Part shown: positions 32,562 to 40,811 of the stretch, one piece after another | Layout: each line of letters begins with the position of its first letter | Position numbering within the stretch: the first letter of the stretch is position 1 | Notes under the pieces: model-generated | What the model saw: the letters and a program-made list of their open reading frames with translations, nothing else | The model's database searches: none | Told to the model about the DNA's origin: nothing | Assembly (NCBI GenBank): GCA_001443545.1 | Contig: LMAD01000019.1 | Span: forward strand, 1-45,745 | DNA: 45,745 bases | DNA from: Acidimicrobiaceae bacterium RAAP-2 | GTDB lineage: Bacteria > Actinomycetota > Acidimicrobiia > Acidimicrobiales > RAAP-2 | Direction: 5' to 3' | Translations under genes and position numbers: made by a program

Positions 32562-34760
32562 CTAGGACTTGAACAGGTACTGGGCTTCGTCTTCGTCCAC
32601 GAAGAGCCGTAGTTCATCCACCAGGGCCGGTTGATCCACCAGATCGTCGTGCACGAGCCGGTTCGCGACGTCGTGGGCGGCGTCCAAGAGGGCGGCGTCC
32701 TTGGTGAGTGAGGCGAGTCGCAGATCGCTTCGCCCACGCTGACGGGCACCGAGAATCGTCCCCTCCCCACGCAGGGCCAAGTCGATGTCGGCGAGTTCGA
32801 AGCCATCAGCGGAGCGAACGACTGCCTCGAGCCTCGCCACGCCGTCGGGCGACGGCGGGTCACCGAGGACGAAGCAGTAACTCGGGACGTTCGAACGGCC
32901 GACGCGTCCACGCAACTGGTGCAGCTGGGCGAGTCCGAACCGCCACGCGTCTTCGATCACGATTACCGTGGCTTCGGGCACGTCGACGCCTACTTCGATA
33001 ACGACCGTCGCCACCAAAATGTCAAGCCGGCCCGCACGGAAGTCGTTCATGACCGCCTCTTTGTCCGGCCCCTTCATCTGACCGTGCACGAGACCCACAC
33101 GAAGGCCCGCCAACTCGTTCTTCGACAGTCGGGCGTGTTCCTCGACGGCACTCGCCGCCTCGATTCGTTCCGACTCTTCCACCAGCGGACAGATCACGTA
33201 GGCCCGAAACCCGCCGGCGACCTGCTCGCGAACACGTGCCCAGCACGCCTCGAGCTGGGCGCCGGTCTGCGCCCACGTCGTGACGATTGGGATCCGACCG
33301 TGGGGCATCTCATCGAGAACCGACCGCTCCAGGTCGCCAAAGAGCACGATCGCCGCCGTTCGGGGAATGGGGGTGGCCGTCATGACCAGGAGGTCGGGTT
33401 CGGCGATCGGACCCGATTGGTTGGCGCCCTTGGCGCGTAAGACCGCGCGCTGCTCGACGCCGAAGCGGTGTTGTTCGTCGATCACGACCACGCCGAGCGA
33501 GTGGAAGGCCACGTCGTCGGTCAACAGGGCGTGGGTACCCACGACGACGTCGACCTCACCGCGAGCTAAGCGATCGAGCACGGTACGTCGTTGCGTCGCA
33601 CGAAGTCGACCACTCAACAGTTGGACCTCGAGGGGCCTCGTTCCGCCGAGCACGCGGGGGTCCGATATACGCAATTCGGCCAGATCCGACCGGATCGAGG
33701 CGACGTGTTGTTCGGCGAGCACCTCGGTCGGCACCATGAGCGCCGCTTGCTGATGATCGTCGACGGCGACCATCATCGTCGCCAACGCCACCAGGGTCTT
33801 GCCGCTCCCGACGTCACCCTGCAGGAGCCGGTGCATCGGCACCGGCGAAGCGAGGTCCGTGAGGATCTCGGTCAGTACGCGGCGTTGAGCCTCGGTCAAT
33901 CGATACCGGTGACCCGCGAGGAACTGTCCGAGCAACGACGTCGCGACGTCGCCGTCGCTGACGTCCAAGTCGGCGAGGTCGACGCGGTGGGCCACGCCGA
34001 ACGCTTCGTGCTCCATTCGCCGACGACGCAGCGCGAGCAGCAGTTGAAGGCGAACGAACTCGTCAAAGGCCAGTCGTCGTCGCGCCCGTTCGACGTCCTC
34101 CAGCGACGCCGGCAGATGGACGCCCCAGTAGGCCTCGGTTCGTGCAACGAGATCGAGCTCCCGGAGCACCCAGTCCGGAAGGGGGTCGAGCAACGGGCCG
34201 GCTCGACGCAGCGACTCGTCGACGAAACCGCCGAGCTCCCAGCTCGTCAGTCCGGCCTTACCGGAGGCCGGATAGACCGGCACCACGCGGCCAACGCGAC
34301 TCGCGTCACGTTCTTCGCCGGTGGCGCCAACGATCACGTCGACGACGGGATTGGCCATCTGACGGCGCGAGCGATAGTCACCGACCTTGCCAAAGAAGAG
34401 TGCCTGGACCCCTACCGAGAGCTGACGCGCCCGCCACGCCTGATTGAAGAACACCACGTCGAGGACCTGTCCGTCGTCTGCCACGGTGACCTCGACCATC
34501 GAACGCCCCTGTCGAGTCCGTCGAGCGCGAACGGCACTCACCGTGCCGAAGACGGCGGCTTCGTCGCCCACGCTGAGATCGCTCACGTCGACGCGCCGAG
34601 TCCGGTCCACGTAGCGACGTGGGTAGTGCGTCACGAGATCGAGAATGGTCTCGAGTCCCATCGATCGCAGCGCCGCGGAGCGCTTCTCGCCCACGTGTCG
34701 CAACTGGTCCACGCGGACCTCGCCGAGTTGGCGCAGCCGTCGCGGCGCCAACTCACTCAC
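32562..34760 (-). CDS. recG: ATP-dependent DNA helicase RecG
   Basis: Remodels stalled forks and Holliday junctions. The 732 residues comprise the wedge/OB domain (LVTHYPRRYVDRTRRVDVSDL), then helicase motifs: RLLQGDVGSGKTLVAL (Walker A), the DEQH box in VVVIDEQHRFG, MTATPIPRTAAI, VICPLVEESE, and LVATVVIEVGVDVPEATVIVIEDAWRFGLAQLHQLRGRVGRS near the end. The TRG region follows (EGTILGARQRGRSDLRLASL). It overlaps the DAK2 gene by four bases, the conserved DAK2-recG pair. Confidence 0.97.
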   Translation of the reverse strand: MSELAPRRLRQLGEVRVDQLRHVGEKRSAALRSMGLETILDLVTHYPRRYVDRTRRVDVSDLSVGDEAAVFGTVSAVRARRTRQGRSMVEVTVADDGQVLDVVFFNQAWRARQLSVGVQALFFGKVGDYRSRRQMANPVVDVIVGATGEERDASRVGRVVPVYPASGKAGLTSWELGGFVDESLRRAGPLLDPLPDWVLRELDLVARTEAYWGVHLPASLEDVERARRRLAFDEFVRLQLLLALRRRRMEHEAFGVAHRVDLADLDVSDGDVATSLLGQFLAGHRYRLTEAQRRVLTEILTDLASPVPMHRLLQGDVGSGKTLVALATMMVAVDDHQQAALMVPTEVLAEQHVASIRSDLAELRISDPRVLGGTRPLEVQLLSGRLRATQRRTVLDRLARGEVDVVVGTHALLTDDVAFHSLGVVVIDEQHRFGVEQRAVLRAKGANQSGPIAEPDLLVMTATPIPRTAAIVLFGDLERSVLDEMPHGRIPIVTTWAQTGAQLEACWARVREQVAGGFRAYVICPLVEESERIEAASAVEEHARLSKNELAGLRVGLVHGQMKGPDKEAVMNDFRAGRLDILVATVVIEVGVDVPEATVIVIEDAWRFGLAQLHQLRGRVGRSNVPSYCFVLGDPPSPDGVARLEAVVRSADGFELADIDLALRGEGTILGARQRGRSDLRLASLTKDAALLDAAHDVANRLVHDDLVDQPALVDELRLFVDEDEAQYLFKS

Positions 34761-36391
34761 TCGAGACCGAAGTAGTACGGGTAGAGCGGTTGGCCGCCGT
34801 GGTGGACCTCGACCCCGACCGCCGGGTGGGCCTCCGCGACGTAATCACTGATCTGACGAGTCGCCGAAGCGCTCGATCCTTCGCCTTCGATGATTGTCAA
34901 CAGCTCGTGTTCTTCCAAGAACATGGCGTCCAGCAGCCCGATACTGGCCGCTTCGAGCGACTCGGCGATCGACCGCACGGCGCCGGCGCCAATACCGATC
35001 CAGTCACCTTCGTGGACGTCACCGGCGTCGGTGACGGTGTCTCGGACTGCGCGGGTCACCTCTCCGGCGGCGACGTGTTGCGTCGCAGCGATCATCGCCT
35101 CGACGTTGGTCGATCCGTCCGCACCCGGGTCGTACGCGAGTAGCGCCGCGAAACCCCCCACGATTGACGTCGTCGGCACGACCGAGACGGACTGGTCGAC
35201 CAATGCGTCGACCTGGTTCGCCACGGGCACGATATTTTGATTGTTCGGCAAGACGATGACCTCACCGGAACCGGTTGCCCGGACCGCGTCCACCAGATCT
35301 GCCGTCGACGGATTCATCGACTGCCCACCGTTGACCAATACACGCACGCCCAGCGATTGGAAGATCCGGCCGATACCCTCCCCCGCGACCACCGCGACGA
35401 CCGCGGTGACCGGCGCTGGGCCGTCGGCCTCGATGGCCGCCGTGGCGGCGTCGCGGACCCAACGTTCTTCGAGGACCTGTTCGGCCAGATCGGTGACTCG
35501 GATCTCGCGGGGACGCCCGGCGTCCAGCGCCGCCTCGATGGCGGCCCCGATTTCGTCGGTGTGGATGTGACAGTTGTAGAGCCCGTCCCCACCGACAATC
35601 ACGATGGAGTCACCGATGCCCGACCACACCTCGCGAAAGGCGTGCATGCGCGCGTCCTCGGCGTCGAGCAGGTACATGACCTCGAAGCGCGGCGACAAGG
35701 CCGAACTATCTGCCACGCGTGACGTCGCGACGGCGTGAACCTCCACGGACTCTAGCGACGGTGGAATCGGGAGCGGGTCGTCGCTCACGACGTGGCACAG
35801 CGCGTCAAAGAAGAGCAGGAGTCCGGTCCCCCCGGAATCGACGACGCCAGCTTGTTTCAACACCGGCAATTGCTCGGGGGTGTGAGCCAACGCTTCACGC
35901 GCGCGGTCTCGCGCTCCGCGCACCAGCTTGGACATCGATGCTGAGGCGGCGTTCGCCCCCTGGGCGGCCGCCCGGGCCACGGACAAGATCGTCCCCTCCA
36001 CGGGACGCACCACGGCTTGTCGGGCCAGCACGTCGGCGTGGCTCAGCGATTCGGCGAGGAGGGCGGGTGTCACCGCCGCCACTGACTTGAACTTCTCGAC
36101 GAGCCCGCGCAGCAGTTGGGACAAGATGACCCCCGAGTTACCCCGCGCGCCCATCAGCGAGCCACGAGCGATCGCGGTGCAGACCTCGTCCATGGTCGCA
36201 TCGTCGCCCAGGGGTCCGAACGCCTCGACGACCGATTCAACGGTCAGGGTCATATTCGTCCCCGTATCGCCATCGGGGACCGGGAACACGTTCAATCGGT
36301 TGATGACTTCCTTGTGCGAGCGCAGCAGTCCCGCGAAGGTGGTAATGGCGACGCGGAGATCTTGCGCCGACAGTTTCGTACGGGAGGTCAT
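34757..36391 (-). CDS. DAK2-domain protein, FakA/YloV-like kinase
   Basis: The 544-residue protein starts at the ATG 36391. The N-terminal DAK2 domain has VFPVPDGDTGTNMTLTVESV with the Mg-binding aspartates, GARGNSGVILSQLLRG and GTILSVARAAA. The C-terminal half (about 240-544) is the YloV/FakA extension, with IHTDEIGAAIEAALDAG and NVEAMIAATQHV. In Firmicutes FakA phosphorylates fatty acids held by FakB (DegV family). No fakB is in the window, so that activity is inferred. It begins the 21-gene minus-strand run and diverges from rpmB by 78 bases. Confidence 0.9.
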   Translation of the reverse strand: MTSRTKLSAQDLRVAITTFAGLLRSHKEVINRLNVFPVPDGDTGTNMTLTVESVVEAFGPLGDDATMDEVCTAIARGSLMGARGNSGVILSQLLRGLVEKFKSVAAVTPALLAESLSHADVLARQAVVRPVEGTILSVARAAAQGANAASASMSKLVRGARDRAREALAHTPEQLPVLKQAGVVDSGGTGLLLFFDALCHVVSDDPLPIPPSLESVEVHAVATSRVADSSALSPRFEVMYLLDAEDARMHAFREVWSGIGDSIVIVGGDGLYNCHIHTDEIGAAIEAALDAGRPREIRVTDLAEQVLEERWVRDAATAAIEADGPAPVTAVVAVVAGEGIGRIFQSLGVRVLVNGGQSMNPSTADLVDAVRATGSGEVIVLPNNQNIVPVANQVDALVDQSVSVVPTTSIVGGFAALLAYDPGADGSTNVEAMIAATQHVAAGEVTRAVRDTVTDAGDVHEGDWIGIGAGAVRSIAESLEAASIGLLDAMFLEEHELLTIIEGEGSSASATRQISDYVAEAHPAVGVEVHHGGQPLYPYYFGLE

Positions 36392-36400
36392 CGCTAGCGA

Positions 36401-36409
36401 TGCTACAAT
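36401..36409 (+). promoter_or_regulatory. Candidate extended -10 (TGCTACAAT) of rpmB
   Basis: TGC plus TACAAT is a good extended -10 element. It would place the transcript start near 36416, giving a ~55-base leader that contains the hairpin at 36428-36446. No good -35 is seen at 17 bases, which fits an extended -10 promoter. Confidence 0.5.
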
Positions 36410-36427
36410 GGCTCTTCGGTTTTCAAC

Positions 36428-36446
36428 CGCGGCCACGGGCGCCGCG
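36428..36446 (+). promoter_or_regulatory. GC hairpin in the rpmB leader
   Basis: CGCGGC (36428-36433) and GCCGCG (36441-36446) form a six-pair stem with a seven-base loop, ending 24 bases before the rpmB ATG. It could affect rpmB translation or be an L28-responsive site; that is inference. Confidence 0.4.
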
Positions 36447-36469
36447 ATTGTGTAAGGAGAAGGTTCACC

Positions 36470-36679
36470 ATGGCGTCAGTCTGCGAGATCTGCGGCAAGA
36501 AGCCGTCCTTTGGTATGAACGTCTCCCACTCGCACCGTCGCACCAAGCGCCGTTGGAACCCCAACATCCAGCGGGTCCGCGCCCTGGTCGGCGGCACGCC
36601 GCAGCGTCTGAACGTGTGCACGGGATGTTTGCGAGCGGGCAAGGTCACCAAGCCGGTTCGCCGCACCACCAACGCCTGA
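36470..36679 (+). CDS. rpmB: 50S ribosomal protein L28 (zinc-binding form)
   Basis: The 69-residue protein has VCEICGKKPSFGMNVSHSHRRTKRRWNPN and VCTGCLRAGKV. C5, C8, C50 and C53 form the zinc site of the C+ form. AAGGAGAAGG precedes the ATG. It stands alone on the plus strand between DAK2-recG and thiL, as in many genomes where rpmB is divergent from the DAK2 gene. Its stop abuts that of thiL (TGATCA at 36677-36682). Confidence 0.97.
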   Translation: MASVCEICGKKPSFGMNVSHSHRRTKRRWNPNIQRVRALVGGTPQRLNVCTGCLRAGKVTKPVRRTTNA

Positions 36680-37636
36680 TCAAAGGCTATGTTGCCAACC
36701 CCGTCGCTCGAGGCCAACGCCTCGTAGCCTGCGCACGGTGCGGTCGGCCACCACTCGCCCGATTTCGATAGGTGCGCGAAGTTCTCGATCGTGAAAGATC
36801 AGCCCGAGACGCGCCGCGTCATCGGTCGTGAGCAGCAGCTCGTAGTCTTCCCCGCCGCTCGTCGCTTCGTCGAGGGTCGCGCCGTCGGCCACGGGGATGT
36901 GGTCGAGTTCGAACCCAACCCCGCTGGCGTCACTCAACCGGTGTAGGTCGAGGGCGAGCCCGTCGCTCACGTCCATCATCGCGTGGACGCCGGCACCGCG
37001 GGCCGCTAATCCCTCGGCCAAGCGCGGCCAGGGGCGCCGGTGAGCGATGACCAGGGGATGATCGAGGTTCGCCCCGTCGCGCCGCAGGCGAAGTCCGGCG
37101 GCCGACCGGCCGAGCGGGCCGGTGACCAGGATTTTGTCGCCCGGCACCGCCCCGCTGCGTAGGACCGCGCCGCGACCGGGGCATTCACCGAGGACGGTCA
37201 CGGCGACGGTCACGTCTCGACCAACGCTCAAGTCACCGCCGACGATCGAGCAGTTCGTGGCGCTCGCCGCGTCGGCGATACCGCGATGCAACTCCTCGAG
37301 ATCGGTCCCTGGCGGGGCCGTGACAGCCACCACGATCGCCCGCGCCCGCGCACCCATCGCCGCCAGGTCCGAGATCGCGGACGCCACCGCCTTGAATCCC
37401 AGATCCTCGAGGGGGAAGAGCCCCCCGTCGAGGTGGACGCCCCACACCGCGGTATCCGTACTGACCACCGTCTGGCCAACGAAGGGTGCCAGCACCGCCG
37501 CGTCATCGCCAATGTGGACCTCCCCGGCGGGAATGGCGCGCCGACCCACGATGGCAGCGATACGCTCCAAGATGTCGTCTTCGCGCCGGACGGGTCCCCC
37601 TCGGGGGACACCGGGTGGGCCGTCGGTCGCGTTCAC
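36680..37636 (-). CDS. thiL: Thiamine-monophosphate kinase
   Basis: Last step of thiamine diphosphate synthesis: ATP-dependent phosphorylation of TMP. The 318 residues belong to the PurM-like ATPase fold: VHIGDDAAVLAPF, STDTAVWGVHLDGGLFPLEDLGFKAVASAISDLAAMGA (in the region 60-98), SIVGGDLSVG, MMDVSDGLALDLHRL and a Gly-rich SGGEDYELLLT. The start is a GTG at 37636 without a clear ribosome site; a start a few codons inside, nearer DDILERI, is possible. It diverges from pckG with 50 bases between starts. Confidence 0.93.
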   Translation of the reverse strand: MNATDGPPGVPRGGPVRREDDILERIAAIVGRRAIPAGEVHIGDDAAVLAPFVGQTVVSTDTAVWGVHLDGGLFPLEDLGFKAVASAISDLAAMGARARAIVVAVTAPPGTDLEELHRGIADAASATNCSIVGGDLSVGRDVTVAVTVLGECPGRGAVLRSGAVPGDKILVTGPLGRSAAGLRLRRDGANLDHPLVIAHRRPWPRLAEGLAARGAGVHAMMDVSDGLALDLHRLSDASGVGFELDHIPVADGATLDEATSGGEDYELLLTTDDAARLGLIFHDRELRAPIEIGRVVADRTVRRLRGVGLERRGWQHSL

Positions 37637-37646
37637 GACACCGAGA

Positions 37647-37674
37647 CGTTGTCGAGTGGCAACGAAGAGACAAC
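37647..37674 (+). promoter_or_regulatory. pckG leader with two competing stems
   Basis: CGTTG at 37647-37651 can pair with CAACG at 37660-37664. The overlapping GTTGTC at 37648-37653 can instead pair with GACAAC at 37669-37674, immediately before the GGAGGG ribosome site at 37675-37680. The two stems exclude each other. Whether this part is transcribed is not known. Confidence 0.35.
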
Positions 37675-37686
37675 GGAGGGCTTCAC

Positions 37687-39477
37687 GTGTCGTACCCCAC
37701 CCGCAACCAAGGACTCATCGACTGGGTTGAAAAGATTGCCGCGCTCACCACACCCGATCGTATCCATTGGTGCGACGGATCGGCCGAGGAGTACGACGCG
37801 CTGTGCCAGCTGCTCGTCGACAACGGCACCTTCGCCAAGTTGTCCGACGCCAAGCGACCCAACAGTTACTACGCCACCTCCGACCCCGGCGACGTCGCCC
37901 GCGTCGAAGACCGAACGTTCATCTGCTCTCAACTCGAGTCCGACGCGGGTCCCACCAACAACTGGCGCGACCCCGACGACATGCGAGAGATGCTCGACGG
38001 GCTCTTCGCCGGCTCGATGCGTGGGCGCACTATGTACGTCGTCCCATTTTCGATGGGGCCGCTCGGCTCGAAGATCGCCCACATCGGCGTTGAGATCACC
38101 GACTCGGCCTACGTCGCGGTGTCGATGCGGATCATGACGCGCATGGGCGCCGGAGCACTCGACGTGCTCGGCGACGACGGTACGTTCGTGCCGTGCCTGC
38201 ACTCGGTGGGCATGCCCCTGAACGACGGTCAGCCCGACGTACCGTGGCCGTGCGACGCCGAAAACAAGTACATCGTGCAGTTCCCCGACACGCGCGAGAT
38301 CATCTCGTACGGTTCCGGGTACGGCGGCAACGCACTGCTGGGTAAGAAGTGCTTCGCACTGCGCATCGCCTCGGTCATGGCCCGCGACGCCGGCTGGCTG
38401 GCCGAGCACATGCTCATCTTGAAGTTGACGAACCCGGCCGGCGAAACCCGCTACGTGACCGGGGCGTTCCCGAGCGCCTGCGGTAAGACCAACCTCGCGA
38501 TGCTGGTCCCCACGTTGCCCGGCTGGAAGGTCGAGACCATCGGCGACGACATCTGCTGGATGAAGCCGGGACCTGACGGTCGCCTCTACGCAATCAACCC
38601 CGAGGCCGGTTTCTTCGGCGTCGCGCCCGGCACCAACTACGACACGAACCCCAACGCGATGTACTCAATCGAGGCCAACACGATTTTCACCAATACCGCA
38701 CTCACCGATGACGGCGACGTCTGGTGGGAGGGCATGGGCGAACCACCGGCGCACCTCACCGATTGGAAGGGACAGTCTTGGACTCCCGAGTCGGGCACGC
38801 CCGCGGCGCATCCCAACTCGCGTTTCACCGCCCCCGCGGCCCAGGACCCCGCCATCGCGCCCGAGTGGCAGGACCCAGCGGGTGTCCCGATTGACGCGAT
38901 CCTCTTCGGCGGTCGACGCGCGAGCGTCGTACCCCTCGTCTTCCAGTCGCGCGACTGGGCCCACGGCGTATTCCTCGGATCGATCATGGCCTCGGAGACC
39001 ACGGCGGCCGCGACGGGAGCCGTCGGCAACCTTCGTCGTGACCCCTTCGCCATGCTGCCCTTCTGCGGATACAACATGGCCGACTACTTCAACCACTGGC
39101 TCGGTTTCACCGATCGCTTCGACGAATCCAGCTTGCCAAAGATTTTCTACGTCAACTGGTTCCGTAAGGCCGACGACGGCCACTGGCTCTGGCCCGGTTA
39201 TGGCGAGAACAGTCGAGTACTGGAATGGGTCTTTGAGCGCACCGCTGGACGGGGTGAAGCCGTCGAAACCCCGATCGGTCTCGTACCCGCACCCGGTGCG
39301 CTCAACGTCGACGGGCTCGACCTGTCCGCCGAAGACCTCGCACTGCTGCTCTCGGTGGACAATGACGAGTGGCGTAAGGAAGTGCCGCTGATTCGCGAGC
39401 ACTTCGCCCAGTTCACCGATCGGTTGCCCGCTGCGTTACACGCGCAAGTCGACGACCTCGAGCGGCGACTCAACTAG
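37687..39477 (+). CDS. pckG: Phosphoenolpyruvate carboxykinase (GTP)
   Basis: Converts oxaloacetate and GTP to PEP, the entry to gluconeogenesis. The GTG at 37687, with GGAGGG upstream, gives 596 residues. Diagnostic motifs are the kinase P-loop FPSACGKTNLAML near residue 260, IGDDICWMKPG with the metal aspartate, NPEAGFFGVAPGTNYDTNPNAM, and FGGRRASVVPLVFQSRDWAHGVF. This is the GTP-dependent family of actinobacteria and animals. The frame is open upstream to 37486, but that overlaps thiL. fumC elsewhere in the window serves the same C4 pool. Confidence 0.97.
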   Translation: MSYPTRNQGLIDWVEKIAALTTPDRIHWCDGSAEEYDALCQLLVDNGTFAKLSDAKRPNSYYATSDPGDVARVEDRTFICSQLESDAGPTNNWRDPDDMREMLDGLFAGSMRGRTMYVVPFSMGPLGSKIAHIGVEITDSAYVAVSMRIMTRMGAGALDVLGDDGTFVPCLHSVGMPLNDGQPDVPWPCDAENKYIVQFPDTREIISYGSGYGGNALLGKKCFALRIASVMARDAGWLAEHMLILKLTNPAGETRYVTGAFPSACGKTNLAMLVPTLPGWKVETIGDDICWMKPGPDGRLYAINPEAGFFGVAPGTNYDTNPNAMYSIEANTIFTNTALTDDGDVWWEGMGEPPAHLTDWKGQSWTPESGTPAAHPNSRFTAPAAQDPAIAPEWQDPAGVPIDAILFGGRRASVVPLVFQSRDWAHGVFLGSIMASETTAAATGAVGNLRRDPFAMLPFCGYNMADYFNHWLGFTDRFDESSLPKIFYVNWFRKADDGHWLWPGYGENSRVLEWVFERTAGRGEAVETPIGLVPAPGALNVDGLDLSAEDLALLLSVDNDEWRKEVPLIREHFAQFTDRLPAALHAQVDDLERRLN

Positions 39478-39478
39478 T

Positions 39479-40780
39479 TCAATCGGCCGTCTCGGCGTCG
39501 GCGACGATCAGGCGTGGGCCCGACGGCCAGTCGAAGTATCGCCACGTCCAGTTGATCAGCACCCGCAACCGGTTCCTAAATCCCACCAGGTAAAAGAGGT
39601 GGAGGCCCAGCCACGCTAGCCAGCCCAGGGTTCCACGGATCACCCCGCCCTGGGGCAGTTTCGCCACGGCCGCCCGACGGCCGATTGTCGCCATGATCCC
39701 CTTGTTGTGATAGGAGAAAGGCGTCAGCGGTTCGCCACGTACTGCGTGCAAGATCTGCTCTGCGCAGTGGCGTCCCGACTGAATAGCCACGGGAGCCAGC
39801 TGCGGACAGAACGCTGACGAGTTCGACGGGATGGCGGCAGCGTCGCCGACGGCCCACACGTTGTCCCGCCCCTCACACCGCAACTGCAAACCGACCCGCG
39901 CCCGCCCACTCGGTCCGGCCGCGACCGATAGCCCTTGCGCGAGCGTCCCGCTCGCCGTCACCCCCGCCGCCCAGATGACGGCGGCGGTCTCCAACCGCTC
40001 ACCGTCGGCGAAGCGGATCGCCCGCTCCTCCACCTCGACGACCGAGCGGGCGAGCTGGACCTCGACGCCGCGGGCGCGTAACTCCCTGGCGGCGTAGCCA
40101 CTCGCGGAGGGTGGGAACGCCGTGAGGAGCCGGTCGGCGAGGTCGACCAGTACCACCCGCACCCGCCGGCGGTCAAGTCGCAATCCATCTCGGCGTAGCG
40201 CGATACTGATCAACTCCGCGAGCGCCCCAGCCGTTTCGACGCCCGTCGGGCCGCCACCGACCACGACGAAGGTCAAGGCAACGGACTCCTGCTCGGCGCG
40301 GGCGTCGGCGTCCTCGAGCGCGAGCAGCAGCTTGTTACGCAATCGTCGGGCGTCAGCCAGTGAGTACAGCGGCATCGCGTACAGCGAGGCACCGGGGATA
40401 CCGAAGAAGGCAGCGGTTGCGCCCGTCGCGATGACGAGGTGGTCGTAATTCAATTCCGTGGCGTCGTCGAGTACCACGGTGTTGGCCGCGTGATTTACCT
40501 CGCGAACGCGACCGTGTCGAAATCCGATATTGGGTGCGCCACCAAAGATGGTCCGGATCGGGTAGGCCACGTCGGCCGGATCGAGACCCGCCGTAGCCAC
40601 TTGATAGAGCAGCGGGAGGAAGGTGTGAAAGTTGTGTTGATCGACGATGGTGACGCGAACTTCCGAGTTCGCCAGTCCGCGACCCACGGCAATCCCCGCG
40701 AATCCCCCGCCGACCACGACGACGTTCGCTACCGGAGGCGTACCACCCGTTGTCCTCGCCGCAGTGTGCCGCGCTCCCAT
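39479..40780 (-). CDS. ndh: Type II NADH dehydrogenase-like FAD oxidoreductase
   Basis: Single-subunit, non-proton-pumping NADH:quinone oxidoreductase at the inner face of the membrane. About 433 residues. The FAD loop is VVVVGGGFAGIAVGRGL, the NADH loop is FVVVGGGPTGVETAGAL, and VWAVGDAAAIP is the second FAD contact. FSYHNKGIMATIGRRAAVA and the C-terminal hydrophobic GTLGWLAWLGLHLFYLVGFRNRLRVL (membrane-binding helices) are typical. The ATG at 40780 is chosen; a GTG at 40795 is possible. Its stop is one base from that of pckG. Confidence 0.92.
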   Translation of the reverse strand: MGARHTAARTTGGTPPVANVVVVGGGFAGIAVGRGLANSEVRVTIVDQHNFHTFLPLLYQVATAGLDPADVAYPIRTIFGGAPNIGFRHGRVREVNHAANTVVLDDATELNYDHLVIATGATAAFFGIPGASLYAMPLYSLADARRLRNKLLLALEDADARAEQESVALTFVVVGGGPTGVETAGALAELISIALRRDGLRLDRRRVRVVLVDLADRLLTAFPPSASGYAARELRARGVEVQLARSVVEVEERAIRFADGERLETAAVIWAAGVTASGTLAQGLSVAAGPSGRARVGLQLRCEGRDNVWAVGDAAAIPSNSSAFCPQLAPVAIQSGRHCAEQILHAVRGEPLTPFSYHNKGIMATIGRRAAVAKLPQGGVIRGTLGWLAWLGLHLFYLVGFRNRLRVLINWTWRYFDWPSGPRLIVADAETAD

Positions 40781-40811
40781 AGTCCAGTACAGCACACGTC
40801 CGCCATCGAAT

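Noticed and set aside
33591..34775. 394-residue plus-strand frame opposite recG
   Set aside because: Shadow of a very well supported recG; no domain of its own.
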